36,518 bases of DNA from Pelagophyceae sp. CCMP2097. Its lineage: Eukaryota; Sar; Pelagophyceae. The translations under genes and the position numbers were made by a program. The notes under the pieces were generated by a model. It saw only the letters and a list, made by a program, of their open reading frames with translations, made no database searches and was not told where the DNA came from. The stretch is from positions 160,637 to 197,154 of the forward strand of contig MU657195.1 in NCBI GenBank assembly GCA_026770575.1. Reading direction: 5' to 3'. Below, piece by piece: positions 1 to 11,065 of this stretch. How positions within the stretch are numbered: position 1 is the first letter of the stretch; each line of letters starts with the position of its first letter.

Positions 1-75
1 CAACGCCACGCTGCCCAACGCCACGATGCCCAACGCCACGATGCCCAACGCCACGATGCCCAACGCCACGCTGCC
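1..75 (+). repeat. 15-bp tandem repeat, five copies
   Basis: The unit CAACGCCACGMTGCC repeats five times at the left edge. Read from position 2 it encodes N-A-T-L/M-P, a string of N-glycosylation sequons, at the start of the visible part of the surface-receptor gene. It probably continues outside the window. Confidence 0.95.
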
Positions 76-3000
76 CACGGCCGCACCCCTCACCGACAGC
101 GACAACCGGCGTCAGCCTGAGGCCCGCGCTGCGTTTGTGCGTCGAACATGACGCAACCTGGCAAACGCGTAGGCAACATCGTAACCGCAGTGGCTGAATG
201 GATCTCGGGCTCGAGCCGGGCCTCGGCGGAGGCGAAGTACGGCGGTGCAATTGGCGTTTGGAATGTCATGCTGGTCACTAACATGACCGGGCTTTTTGGG
301 TATCGGAGTACGTTCAACACGGATATCAACGCCTGGGACACGGCCGCGGTCACGTCGATGCGAGGCATGTTCTCAAACGCGATAAACCGGTGTCGTGGTG
401 GACTTTTGGGAACGAACACGAACCCATCGTGGATCGATGCCGAAGCCCATCATGCCGTACCATCAAATCTCTAGGCCAGCGCATTCAACCAGAACCTCTC
501 CGCCTGGGACACGGCCGCGGTCACGACGATGAAGGAAATGTTCCTATCCGTACGATCCCGGCGTATAGGAGGAGGCCCCCGGGGGACTTCATGGAACGAC
601 GTGTTGATCGATGCCGAAGCCCATCATGCCGTACCATCAAATCTCTAGGCCAGCGCATTCGACCAAAATCTGGGTTGGTGCGTTTTGAACAAAGACATGA
701 GTCATGCCTTCACCGGCGCGGGCTGTCAAGCCAACAACTGCAGCGTCGTCTTTCATTCCTGCACGGCCCGCCGGCTCAAAGAGGCGGACGCGACGATATT
801 ACTCGACTACACAGTCACCGTATCCTCGCGCACCCGCGCCGACGAAACCAAGGCGGCGCTGGCCGCACTGTCGCCGGCGGCATTCGACGGAGCGATTATT
901 GCCGCGGCGCAGGCCGCGGGCGTGGGCCAAATCTTCGCAGGCTTCGGGACGCTCTCTCTCACCAACGTGACAGTCTCCAAGGCAACGGCCGCGCCCACCG
1001 CGGCCCCGACGTCGTCTCCGTCGGCGCCGCCGTCGACGGCGGCGCCGACCGTCCAAGCCGGCGTGGCGCTGCAGTCGTGGCCGTCTGTGTTAAACGAAGG
1101 CGAAAAGTCCATGGCGGTGCTCGTGCTGTCGGGCGTGCGTCGAAACACGCTGACGCTGACGGCGAGCTGCACCGACGGCGCCGTCGTCTTCGACCCGCCA
1201 AAGCTGATAGTCCAGCCCGGCGGCGGCGACGTTGTTAGAATGAAGTTTGCAGCGGTCAACGACTTCATCGACGGCGGCGCCGCTTTCAAAGCAGTCGCCT
1301 GCGTCGTCGCCGTCTCGTCCGTCGACGATAAATACGACGGCGTCAAAGTCGGGTTTGACGTTTCCGTCTCGGAAGACGACGTCTCGGGCGTCTTCCTCGT
1401 CGACGCGGCGTTGATAAAGTTTACCACATCGCCGGCCGCGCTCGTCTCCAGCGAGTACGGCGGCGCGAGCGGCGTCGTCGGCCTGCGGCTCCAGTCGCGG
1501 CCGCGGGCCGCGGTCACCGTCACCGCCGCGGCGTCGTCGAGCCGCGTCAGCGTGTCCCCGCAGGTGAAGCAGATACAACCGGGAGCGTGGCGAGAGCCGC
1601 TCTTGCTCACGATAGAAGTCGACGACGACGACGACGCCGACGACGACGACATTTATATCGTCGACTTGAAAACGGCGTCGGCGGACGCGCTGTACGACGG
1701 CGAAACGCGCCGCGTCTCGTTTACCGTCACAGAGGACGACGCCGCGGCCGTTTCGCTCTCGGCGACGGCGTTAACAGTTGGCGCCGACGTCGGGGGATCC
1801 ACCTTTTCCGACTCGTACGACGTATCGCTCACGTCTCGGCCGCTCGCAGACGTGATCGTGACGCTCCAGATTGTGAACGCGGCCGATCCGGCGGCCGCGC
1901 GCGTGTCGCCGCAGTCGCTGTTATTTTCCGCGGGCGCCGATTGGGCCGACGTGAAGACGGTGACGGTGACTTCGTCGGATGCGAACGCCGCTTTTTCGGT
2001 ACGGCACGCGGTGGCTTCGCAGGACGCCGCGTACGATTCGATCCTTTTCGATGAAGTCCAAGTCGCCGTCGAATTCACAGTGGACAAATCGCCGCCGCCG
2101 AAGCTGTACCGGGCGCGCTTCCTCGACAACGGCGCGGGATTGCTCATCAGATTCGCATCGCCGACAGACGGGGCGGGCCTCGCGTCGTCCCAGAACATCT
2201 TCAGATGCGACGCCCTCTTCATCAACGTCACCGCCTTTGGCTGCAAGGCCACCGGCGCGGACGGCGACTGCCGCTGCGAGTGGGCATCGGCGGCGCGCAT
2301 CAACGTCACCGTGAGCTTTGGGTCGGGGGCGTCCCTCGTGCCCTACAGCGCCGCCGCGTCGAGCGGTGGCGTCGTCACCATCAAGGGCGGCGTTGTCAAG
2401 GCGTCGAGAGCGGCGTTGCTCTTCGCGCTCACGCAGACGACGGTGGCGCTGCGGCCGCTGTCGCCCGTGAAGCCTGCCGTGGCCATCTCCGCGCCGTCGT
2501 CCGTGGGCCTCTGCGACGCCGTTTTACTAGACGCGGCTGGCGCCACCGGCGCGGGCTCGCGGCAGCTCAGCTACACCTGGGGATGCATCGTCGAGGCGGC
2601 TAGCGTCACCGTCGACACGGCGATGCTCGACGCACTCGTCGCGGCGGCGAACGCAAAAGGCGACGTCGCATCGTTGGCGCTGCCGTCAGTCGCGCTCACC
2701 CCGACGGCGACTTATTTCGCGACGGTGACGGCGGCCAACTTCCTCGGCGAGGCCACGACGGCGTCGCACCGCTTCTTCAAGTCGTCGGTGCCCGCGCCGG
2801 CGATCAAGTTCGAAAAGGCTGCGATGAGCATCTATCGATACGAGGCCAAGACGATTCTGACCGTCGTCGCGCTCCCCGACTTGCGGTGCACCACGTTGAA
2901 CATCAAATCCCTCTTGCTCGTCTACAACTGGACGGCCGTGCGCTTGGACGACGCGCCGAATGCCCTGTCGACCGAGCTGTCGCAGTCGAAGATTGCGGCC

Positions 3001-6000
3001 TACACGGCGTATCCGACCACGATGCGCTTGCCCGCAAACACCCTGACGGCGTCGAAGTCGTACCTCGTGGCCTGCACGACTTCTTTCTTCCACGACCCAT
3101 CGATCAGCACGACGGCGTTTACGCGCATCAACGTCTTATCGGGGGCTCTGGTGGCGAAGATCAAGGGCGGTGTGGAACGGTCCGTCGCCGTCGGCGCCCG
3201 GCTCACGCTCGACGGCGCCGACTCCAGCGATCCCGACGCCAGCGCGGCCGCGCTGGTCTACGCCTGGGCCTGCACGTCCGCGGGCACGGCGGCGACGGTG
3301 GGCGTTTCGTTCTACGAGGTCGGCGCGGCGACGGCGACGTCGATTACAAACTTCGCAAAGGTCGAGGCCGTGTTCGACGCGCGGCACGACGGCGCGCGGC
3401 TCACGTGCACGCTCGTCGTCTCCAAGCCGGGCCGCACTCGAGTGGCCGCGTCGACGGATGTGCTCGTGAGCGCGGACGTGGCCATGCCAATCGTCCGGGT
3501 CACGTCGGCCATCTCCGCAAAGTACAACCCGTCGGCGGATACATATGCGGCCATTTTCTTTGACTTTGCGTCGCCCGACTCGACGCGCACGGTGACCACG
3601 CGCTGGTCGTCCCTGGACGCGCCTTCCGGCATCTTCTCCAAGGCGGTGACGGCGTCGAGCCCGATGCTCATCGACATGGGCTTCGCCGTGGCGCGCGCCG
3701 TCTACAACCTGCGTCTGACGGCGACGGATTCTCTCGGGTCGTCTTCTTCGGCCGTCATCGAGCTGGTGATCAACGCGCCGCCGACGTCCGGGTTCTTCGC
3801 CGTCTCGCCGAGTTCGGGCGCACCCCTAGTCACCGTCTTCCGCCTGGAGATGGCGCTTTGGTCCGACGACGAAGACGACCTGCCGTTTACGTACGGGTTT
3901 GCGTTTGCAATTCAGGCCTCATTCGTGAAGACGCGCCACAATACTTTGGTCGCCGACTTTTTTTCGTCGTCGTTTCTCCATGCGCGGCTGCCCGTCGAGG
4001 CCTCGACGACCCGCGGCCGCGTCTACGACCGCTTTGGGGCCTATGCCGAGGGCTCCGCGGACGTCGAGTTGAAAGCGGTTGCGCTGTCGGCCGCAGAGGT
4101 CGAGGCGCTGGCGAATACGCTCGTCGACGACGCGCTGGCTACGTCGTCGGGGTCCGAGCTCCTCGCCATCATCGCCGCCGTCGCGTCGGTGGTGACGGTG
4201 AACGCGAACGCGACGAACGTTACGACGAGCGACGTCGATCAATACAAAGACTTGATCCAAGGCTTGATGGCAACCGCCACCGTGGCCACGGCCCTCGTCG
4301 ACACGTCGTCGTCGGCCGTCGCAAGGGGCCAAGCCCTCGGCGCCCTCGAACAACTCACAGGGTCGTCCGGCCTCCTCACGGCCGCCTCTGTATCCGGCGT
4401 GCTCGACGTCCTCGCGCAGATCATGGCCACGGCGCCGGCTTTGGACGATGACGCCGCCGCCGCCGCCGCGAACGCCGCCTCGCAGCTCGTCGACGCCGCG
4501 CTCTTCGGCGCAGAGGGCGGCCCGGAGCGGCGGCGCCTCGTCGCGCACGCCTTTGGCCGCCGCCGCCGGCGCTTGCTGGCGGGGCCGAGCGTGGCGCCGA
4601 CGGGCGCGCCGTCGTCGGCGCCGACGGCGCCGCCGACGGCCACGCCGGCGCCCAGCGCGCGGCCGTCGCTGCTGCTGAATCACACGGGGGTCTTCGACGC
4701 GTTTGCGGCCAACCAGCTCGTCGACGTCATCGCCGCGACGGCGGCGGCGATGATCCAAGACTCGTTCGGTGGGCAGACCAAGTCCGTCGTGGCCAAGAAC
4801 CTCGAGCTTGGGGCGTGGCGCACGGACTGCGGCACGCGGGCGGACGGCGGCTACTCGCTCGAGCGGGGCGGCGGCGTCCGAGTGCCGGCGTCGGTCCTCG
4901 AGGGCGTCGCAAACGGGAGCTGCGCGGCAAACGTGGACGTCCGAGTCGCGCGCATCCCAAACTTGTACCCGCTGGACGACGCCACTAGCGCGCTCCTACA
5001 AGTTGAGGTCGGCGCAAAGGACGTGGTGGCTTACGCGGCGGACGACGCCATTGCGGACGACGCCACTTTGATCACCGTCGACACGCTGGACTACGAACTG
5101 TCCTTCGCCGCGGACTTTGACCTCGAGACCCTCGAGCGCAACGGCACGTGCTTCAACGCCTCGCAGGTCCTCTTATTTGACGACTGCCCCTACGGCGCCG
5201 CGGTGCACGACTGCGGCGACCCTCTGCTGGGGCTTTTCCCCAACGGGTCGAACGTCACTTTGTACGCCCCTCCGCGCGGGGATGGGCCGCTCTCCGTGTC
5301 CGTGGCGTGCCCAAAACGTTTGCCGAAATGCCTCTTTTGGGACCGCGGCGACAACGGGTTTTCGGGCGAGGGGTGCGTCGTCATTCAAGCGACGCCGTGG
5401 AACGTGACGTGCGCGTGCTCGAAAGCGGTCGGCGGCGGCGGCGGCGGCGGGCGCGATTACGCGACGCAGGCGGAAGCGACCAAGTCGACGGCAAAGGCCG
5501 TTTTAAAGACGCTTGGTGATTTACTCCTCGCGGATCTCTTCGAAGCCCTCATCATCTTCATCACCCTTGTCGCCATCGCATGCGTCATCCTCTTAGCTTG
5601 CTGCCACGGCCGCAGACTCGACGCCTCGGACAGGGCAAGGAGGCACGACGCGCTCCAGACGGAGCGTTTAGAACAGTTCCAGGCCGGCGGCTTGTACGAA
5701 GACGTCGGCCGAATCGACGTTTCAGAGTTCATGGGGCCCGCGGAGCAGCAGATCCTCGTGGCGCGGTGGCGCGCGGACCAGGCCAGAGGCTGGCTCGACC
5801 GCGACAAGGGAGACGTCTTCAAGGCGTACTCTCGAGCGGTGGAGCCGTCTTCCATGACCGACGTCGGCGACTTCGTCTGGTCGATGAAGCGGAAGCACCA
5901 GCTCATGCAGATCATTTATTTGAACGATGGCACTTTTTCAAGGCAGGAGCGCATCTTCGTCATCGCGGTGATGATCTTCACCAACTTATTCGTCGAGGCG

Positions 6001-7711
6001 TTCTTGATCCAGTTCCAGCCATTGGATACGGAATCGGGTCCAATGTCCTGGCCCGTGGTCCGGGAGAAGCTGACGTACACACTGATCTCGTCTTTCATTT
6101 CTGCGGTCTTGAACGTCCCACTTGCCTATGCGTTCAAGCACGCCAGAGTCGTCGACGGCGCGCCGCTGTCGTCTTCCAGAGTGGACCACCTGCTCTACAC
6201 CTCGGCCGTCGTCGACGAAGTCACCCGGGGCGAGTTGTTGCTCAGGCTCCGGGTCTTGCGGGCTTTGACAAAGGTCCAACAAGCCAAAGCTTCGCAAAAG
6301 TTGGCCAAAAGGGCTCTGCTCGCAGAGTACGCCCGCCTCTGCAGCGGAGGCGAAGCGAAGGCGACGCCGGCGGAGCGGAGGAGGTTCGCCTTGATTCACG
6401 TCGCAACGTCTGCGAGATACGAGAATCGCGTCGGTTTCGCTCAGCGGGCGGCGAACGTCGCGGAATCGGAGATGCACCATTCTATAAATTCGAACGCGCA
6501 CCGCAAGCACGCGCTCTCGTTGGACGAGCAGGCTCTGCTGGAAGCGGAAGAGGCTGAGACAAGAAGATCCTTGTCGTGGGTTGCTCGAAAGATTTGGACA
6601 GGCTTCGTCTCGCCTCTCCGCTCTTCCTTGAGCCTCGGCCGCGTCAAACGGCCGCTGCCGAAGATGGCGGGGCCGTTCCTCTCGCTCATCTGCGCGGCGC
6701 TGTGTTTGGGATCTGCAGCGTACGTCTGCCGGGGTTGGCCCCCCCCCCCCGAGGTGAAGCGTAGGTACGTCTTCGGCTTCGCCGTCGTCGTCAACGGCTG
6801 CGCCGCCTGCGACCCGCCCGCGGTCGGTGAAGACTTTTGCGTGGAAAGAGGCTCGGCAGTGGAAAGGTGCGCTGCCCTTCACTGCGAGGGCGCTTTCACA
6901 AACTACTGCGGCCGCGGCGCGCGCGCGACGTCTTTAGCTTGGCTGGAGACGGTCGTGGCGGCGATCGTATTGACTCTGGTCGTATCAAACGCTATCAACG
7001 TCTACTTGCAATCCGCTTTCGTGACAAACGCCGTCAAGCGCTTCCTCAACGCCGGCGCCCTCGCGGACAGGATCCACACCGCCGCCGCCGCCATTCGAGA
7101 AAAACAAAGAGCCGCTGAAAAACAAAGAGCCGCTTTGGAGCAGAGCATCGCGCGAGGCGAGGAGAAGATCGACGCCGAGGCGCTCGTTGTGGTCCCGGTG
7201 ATCAAGCCCCACGCAGACTCCAATGAGGACCCGGTGCGTCCGTCTTCCCATGCGAAAAGGGCCCACGTCGCGGGGAAAGTCTTTGCAAAAGGCCCTTCCC
7301 CCCGGACACGCACCCTAGGCCGTCGAGGACGAAATGTCCACCGTCCACCTGGAGGATCCCTACGCGACGCGGGACCTGGACCGCGCAGAGGCGTGGTGCT
7401 GCCCCTGCGGTTTGAGATGCGCGCGAAATCAGCGAGAGGCGCACCTGCGCGAGTGCGCCGCCTTCCGCGACGCCTGGCAGTCCGCCATCGTCGACTTCCT
7501 CGCGGCGGCGGGCCCCGAAGAGTCGGCGCGCGCCGTTTCGGACGTGGCGAAGCGGGCGGGGTGCTCGGTCGACGTGGCGCTCTGCGCACTGGCCGAGTCG
7601 CGGGGCCTCGCATCGCTGGCGCTGGAGAAGCTCAAACACGCCGCGTACCGCGTCGAGCTCGGCGTCGTCGAGGTGGCCGCCATGGCCTCGCCCTCGGCGC
7701 GAGGCCGATGA
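1..7711 (+). CDS. Giant DUF285 / REJ / GPS polycystin-like surface receptor (5' end outside window)
   Basis: Proposed exons are <2-110, 173-378, 475-549, 649-7233 and 7319-7711, about 2500 visible codons; phases agree at every junction. In order: NATLP/NATMP repeats (2-75); DUF285 (BspA-like) repeats with the W-D-T-A-A-V-T-S-M-x-x-M-F pattern (about 175-760); a Thr/Ala/Pro linker; three beta-strand repeats each ending near a T/S-V-x-E-D-D motif (about 1060-2090, Calx-beta-like); REJ-type segments with S-S-D-P-D and W-S-D-D-E-D-D (about 2470-3910); a GPS motif with C-L-F-W-D and C-A-C (5320-5425); then hydrophobic helices near 5530-5605, 5950-6015, 6067-6135, 6667-6730 and 6930-7020. A Cys/His-rich tail follows (7390-7470). 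REJ plus GPS followed by several helices is the polycystin-1 family plan, so a membrane receptor or adhesion role is inferred. No PLAT domain or pore helix was recognised. The continuous open frame runs past 7233 to 7791, but that part reads as out-of-frame sequence, and the GT at 7234 and AG at 7318 restore a natural frame. Confidence 0.85.
430..662 (+). repeat. Duplicated intron 3' end plus exon start (copies about 430-486 and 608-662)
   Basis: A near-identical block of about 55 bp occurs twice and ends in CTCTAG followed by GCCAGCGCATTC. In both copies it is the end of an intron and the start (A-S-A-F) of the next DUF285 repeat. The intron and exon were therefore copied together. The downstream intron (550-648) has a GT donor; the upstream one (379-474) only fits the repeat if its donor is GC. 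Confidence 0.8.
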
Positions 7712-8173
7712 CGCGCGTGCGTGCGGCGAAAAGGCGGGGCCGCGTGCGGCGTCGTCGAGGTCCGCGTGCGGCGCGCGTCGTCCGCGTTTAAATCCACCCG
7801 GCGGCTTCGCGCGGCATCCCGACTAAGCGCCCTGATCACGCGCCTCTGAACCTTTGGCGCCGCGGCTCCGGCGGCCCGCGGGCGGTGGACCGAGGATGGA
7901 GCGGCGGAGGCCCGAGGACCGAGCATCGGGCGTTCGAGGCCCGAGGGCCTCGACTGAGGGGGCTCGTCATTTGGCCGCCCCGGGGGGAGCGCGACGCCGC
8001 GAGCTCGAGCGTCGGCGCGGAAAGTCGATGGCGACGGTCTCGCAACGCACGCCGCCGCCTCTGTGGTGCGAATTTTGGAAAGGCGCGCATCAAATCCGTG
8101 GCTGGTGGAAGACGCTTTCTCGTCAGCCGCGCGTGTTCCTTCGAAGTTCCAGGCCCCTCGACGCTCGCGACGG
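7712..8173. other. Intergenic, no gene seen
   Basis: This 460-base GC-rich spacer lies between the stop of the surface receptor and the chosen ATG of the DCC-family gene. Long frames exist on both strands but are compositional, with arginine- and alanine-rich shadow translations. It should hold the promoter of the downstream gene; no clear TATA box or other element was recognised. Confidence 0.5.
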
Positions 8174-9063
8174 ATGGCGCTCCGCGCGTGCTGCCTTTTC
8201 GCGACGGCGCTCGCGCTCCGGCCGGTTGCGCCGCGGCGGCTCTCGGCGGTTCGGCTGTCGGTTCTGCCGTCGACGATGCCGCAGGCCCCGGTCTTCAATT
8301 CGGGAGGTGCGTTTACCCGCGCTTTACCGCGGTCCAGACCTTTGCGCACAGACTCGCGCCCTGTGATCCTGTACGACGGCGTGTGTAACTTTTGCAATTT
8401 CTGGGTCAACTTTGTGCTCGACAACGATCCCGCGCCCGGCCGCGTACGCTTCGCGGTGCGCAACCCGGCGGCGCGAGCCTCGGGGGGGCTCGGCGATTCG
8501 GAGAGCCCAGGGGTGTGACGCGCCGTGCAGGCGCTGCAGTCGCCGCTTGGTCGTTCGCTCCTCGAGCGCTCGGTGCGTCGCCGCGCGCGGATGCGTGCCG
8601 CGCGCGTCGTCCTCGCCGCGCGCGTCGTCCCCGCCGCCAAACGGGTGGGGCTAGGGCCGCAAAGCCGACGACATCTCGAGCATCGTCCTCGTCACCAAAG
8701 ATGACGCGTATGTCAAGTCCGACGCCGTGCTGCGCCGAGCCGCGTCCCTCGCCGTCAATCGAAAGTGTGACCGAATCGTGGGCGGCATCGCAGAGGCTGC
8801 CGGAGACATTCTGGCTGGCAGAGAGGCGAGTGCTGACGGAGCGCGCCTTTGACCGTTACGTGTGTAGGCGGATAGGCAAGCTCATCGACACAAAGATACC
8901 AGTCGCGCCGGCGGCGGGCCTCGCCGGTCTGCTGCCGCAGGCCCTGCGCGACGTCACGTACGACGCCATCGCGGCGAACCGCTACAACTTCCTGGGGAAG
9001 AGAGCAGTCTGTCGCATCACCGACGAGAAGCAAGCAGATCGCTTCCTCGACGGCGAACTCTAA
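8174..9063 (+). CDS. DCC-family thiol-disulfide oxidoreductase-like protein (DUF393)
   Basis: Exons 8174-8306, 8352-8455, 8531-8572, 8655-8764 and 8868-9063 join in phase to 585 nt, 194 residues. All four introns (45, 75, 82 and 103 nt) are GT-AG. The signature Y-D-G-V-C-N-F-C lies just after the first junction, with the CxxC pair and the leading D-G typical of DUF393. Further family features follow: L-Q-S-P-L-G-R, then S-I-V-L-V and S-D-A-V-L-R, and near the end Y-D-A-I-A-A-N-R-Y-N-F-L-G-K-R. The first 33 residues are hydrophobic and arginine-rich with no acidic residue, so an organelle or secretory targeting peptide is likely. The length matches the family with an added leader. The substrate is unknown; a redox role is inferred from the CxxC. 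The ATG at 8174 was preferred over an upstream frame because it starts the targeting-like stretch. Confidence 0.85.
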
Positions 9064-9254
9064 TGTACAACACCCATGTGAAATGTCCGTGGGATCGAAC
9101 GCGCGTCGTGCGCAGCCGCCCCGGTGCGGCGTCGAAATCGGCCGCCCGACTTAAGGGCGGCGCCGCTCAGTGGCCCGCAGTGACGAGCCTGCATGCGGGT
9201 TTCGGCACGTGCGTCCGTTGGGTGGCGGACGCGTTTTGCGCGCGTCCCCGTGGC

Positions 9255-9862
9255 CGAGGCGCCCTCTGGCGAGCAGATTTCGATGAGAATGGCACCGCCA
9301 CCGACGCCGCGCTTGACGGCCTGCACGGCAGTCTGGATATTCGGGATCATGCCACCGTTGATCGTCCCCGAGACGATGAGCGCGCGCGCAGACGGCGTCA
9401 GCATGGAAATGAGCCTAAGCGCGGGAGCCGTTCTCGAAAAGACCCAAGAGGCTCATCCCGAGAGACTAGTCCCAGGCCTGCGTTCAAGCGCCGCCCCGAG
9501 CGACGCACGTCTTGCCGTCGTCGAGGACACCCTTGACGTCGGTGAGCAGGAGCAGCCGGCTCGCCTGGATGGCCTCGGCGACGGCGCCCGCGGCCGTGCC
9601 TGCGTTGACCTGGGCGTACGGTCAAAAGACACTCGCTCCGCACCCTCCTTCCGAGGACTGCCACGATCAGGGTCTCGTATATCTCGCCTCGGTGCTGCTT
9701 CTCACGACTTTGCACCGTCGTTCCGGGGTCCGTTTTCCACCGTTGATCCCCCGACACCATCGCCGACGGAGTACGTCTCGCCGTTGGGGCCGATGGCGAT
9801 GGGCGTGATGACAGGCACGATGCCGAGAGCTTGTCGATCAGCCCCGCGTTGACGTAGATCCC
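9255..9862 (-). pseudogene. Acetylglutamate kinase, C-terminal fragment, frameshifted
   Basis: Read on the minus strand, pieces of the arginine-pathway enzyme N-acetylglutamate kinase appear in the right order: V-N-A-G-L-I-D-K-L, then G-I-V-P-V-I-T-P-I, then V-N-A-G-T-A-A-G-A-V-A-E-A-I and L-L-L-L-T-D-V-K-G-V-L-D-D, then L-I-S-M-L-T and G-G-M-I-P. Two introns are still recognisable, 9610-9767 and 9415-9508, both GT-AG and in phase (exon 9509-9609 between them). One base appears to be missing near 9823, between D-K-L and G-I-V-P, which breaks the frame. The N-terminal part of the enzyme, with its phosphate-binding glycines, is absent upstream. After A-V-K-R-G-V the usual I-D-G-R segment is also missing and the reading runs into unrelated sequence up to a stop at 9060. 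This is an old partial duplication or relic, unless the assembly is wrong; it is unlikely to encode an active kinase. Confidence 0.8.
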
Positions 9863-10316
9863 GCGCGGGCACGCGGGCGGCGGATAGGCGCGGTCTAGAC
9901 AAAGGGGTTGCCTTTGGACGTAATGACCGTCCAAAGTTAACGTCTAGTTCGTGCCTCTCTGCGCCTCGGGGACCGCGGAGCCGCGCAACTCTCGCGCGCA
10001 TCCGGGCGCGGGCGGCCGAGGACCCGCCGCCGCGGTCGAAGCTCGCACAGGTGTATCATAGGTTGAGTAGGTTGATCGTACGTTGAATCGTCGTTGATAG
10101 GGATGCCAATTGTACGACGAATCGTTCGATGCGACGGCCAACGTCGCCCGCGGCCCTCGAGGAGTCTCTTCAGCGCGGCGCTCCCGACGACCCGGGACGC
10201 CGTGCAGAAGCCTGCGCTCCCGGCGTGCACGCACCTGCTCTCGTCCGAGTCGGCCGTGGACGGTCGTCGGATCCGACTCGGACACAGGGAACAAGGAGAC
10301 AGAGATTTTTGTTCGC
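9863..10316. other. Intergenic, no gene seen
   Basis: This stretch lies upstream of the kinase relic. It contains no convincing coding frame and none of the missing N-terminal kinase sequence. A short AT-richer part with GTTGATCGTACGTTGAATCG-type degenerate repeats lies near 10060-10110. Confidence 0.5.
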
Positions 10317-10979
10317 AATAAGCCGAAAATACAGGCTTATTGAGCCTCTGAGCAATTAATAAACTCCTTTTGGGGGTACTTATTGAGATATTGTGACGAT
10401 TTGATGACGATCGATGGGGCGTCCTATAGGACGTGTTTTTGATTGATAGCGATCGTAACCGCTCTGGAAGCCGGTGGCATGGCGTTGGCAACGCACAGGC
10501 CCATCTTCTTGGCTCTCTAGAGGCGCGTATAGGCTTTTCATAATATTCCAGGCTCCCGGAGGGAGCCGAAGTAGTTTGTGTTTGCACCAGGGCACGTCGC
10601 CGAAAAGAATCGCTTAAAAAAAGTCGTCGAAATCAAATTCTGTTGTGGTGCAAAATCCGGAACTAGCAAGTCCCTTGATAAAATGTCGGAACGGTGTGTC
10701 CTCAAGGTCGATTCCGGCTAGAGGGTGCCCATGGCTACCTCTTACCGCGATTGCGGACACACCGTTCGACGATTTGACCGAGCTACGACCATAGCCGCCT
10801 TGGTGGTCTTGTAGGGGCGCGCAGTGCCCCTAGAGCAAATGTTTTGGTGCTGCGCAGAGACCAGACACGAGGCCGTACGATGGCACCGAAATCAGCTCCA
10901 TAGCTTCCACTGTTAGCGCGGACAAGGCGTCCCAAGTTGCATATTTTTATGTGCGAGGTCAATGTATTTTCGGCTTATT
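10317..10979. mobile_element. MITE-like element with 17-bp perfect terminal inverted repeats
   Basis: AATAAGCCGAAAATACA at 10317-10333 is the exact reverse complement of TGTATTTTCGGCTTATT at 10963-10979. The 663-bp interior has no convincing gene but holds two further hairpins: AACGGTGTGTCC near 10690 pairs with GGACACACCGTT near 10756, and AGGGGC pairs with GCCCCT around a short loop near 10813-10831. Size, lack of coding sequence and terminal inversion fit a non-autonomous DNA transposon. No clear target-site duplication was found, so the family cannot be assigned. Confidence 0.65.
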
Positions 10980-11065
10980 AGCATTGGGTGTGTTTCACTG
11001 TGTCGGAGTCGTCGAAGTCTGAGGTCGCTGAAAATCGATCTTTCGAAATCGTGCAAACACACACG

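Noticed and set aside
7234..7791. Continuation of the giant open frame to 7791
   Set aside because: The text becomes arginine/glycine-rich shadow sequence after 7233, whereas a GT-AG intron (7234-7318) leads into a natural frame ending at 7711.
7429..8640. 403-codon frame on the minus strand
   Set aside because: It overlaps two better supported plus-strand genes and its composition is that of a complementary-strand shadow in GC-rich DNA.
10670..10770. tRNA-like or known structured RNA (GGTCGATTCCGGC)
   Set aside because: The B-box match is imperfect and no cloverleaf or other known RNA fold could be drawn.
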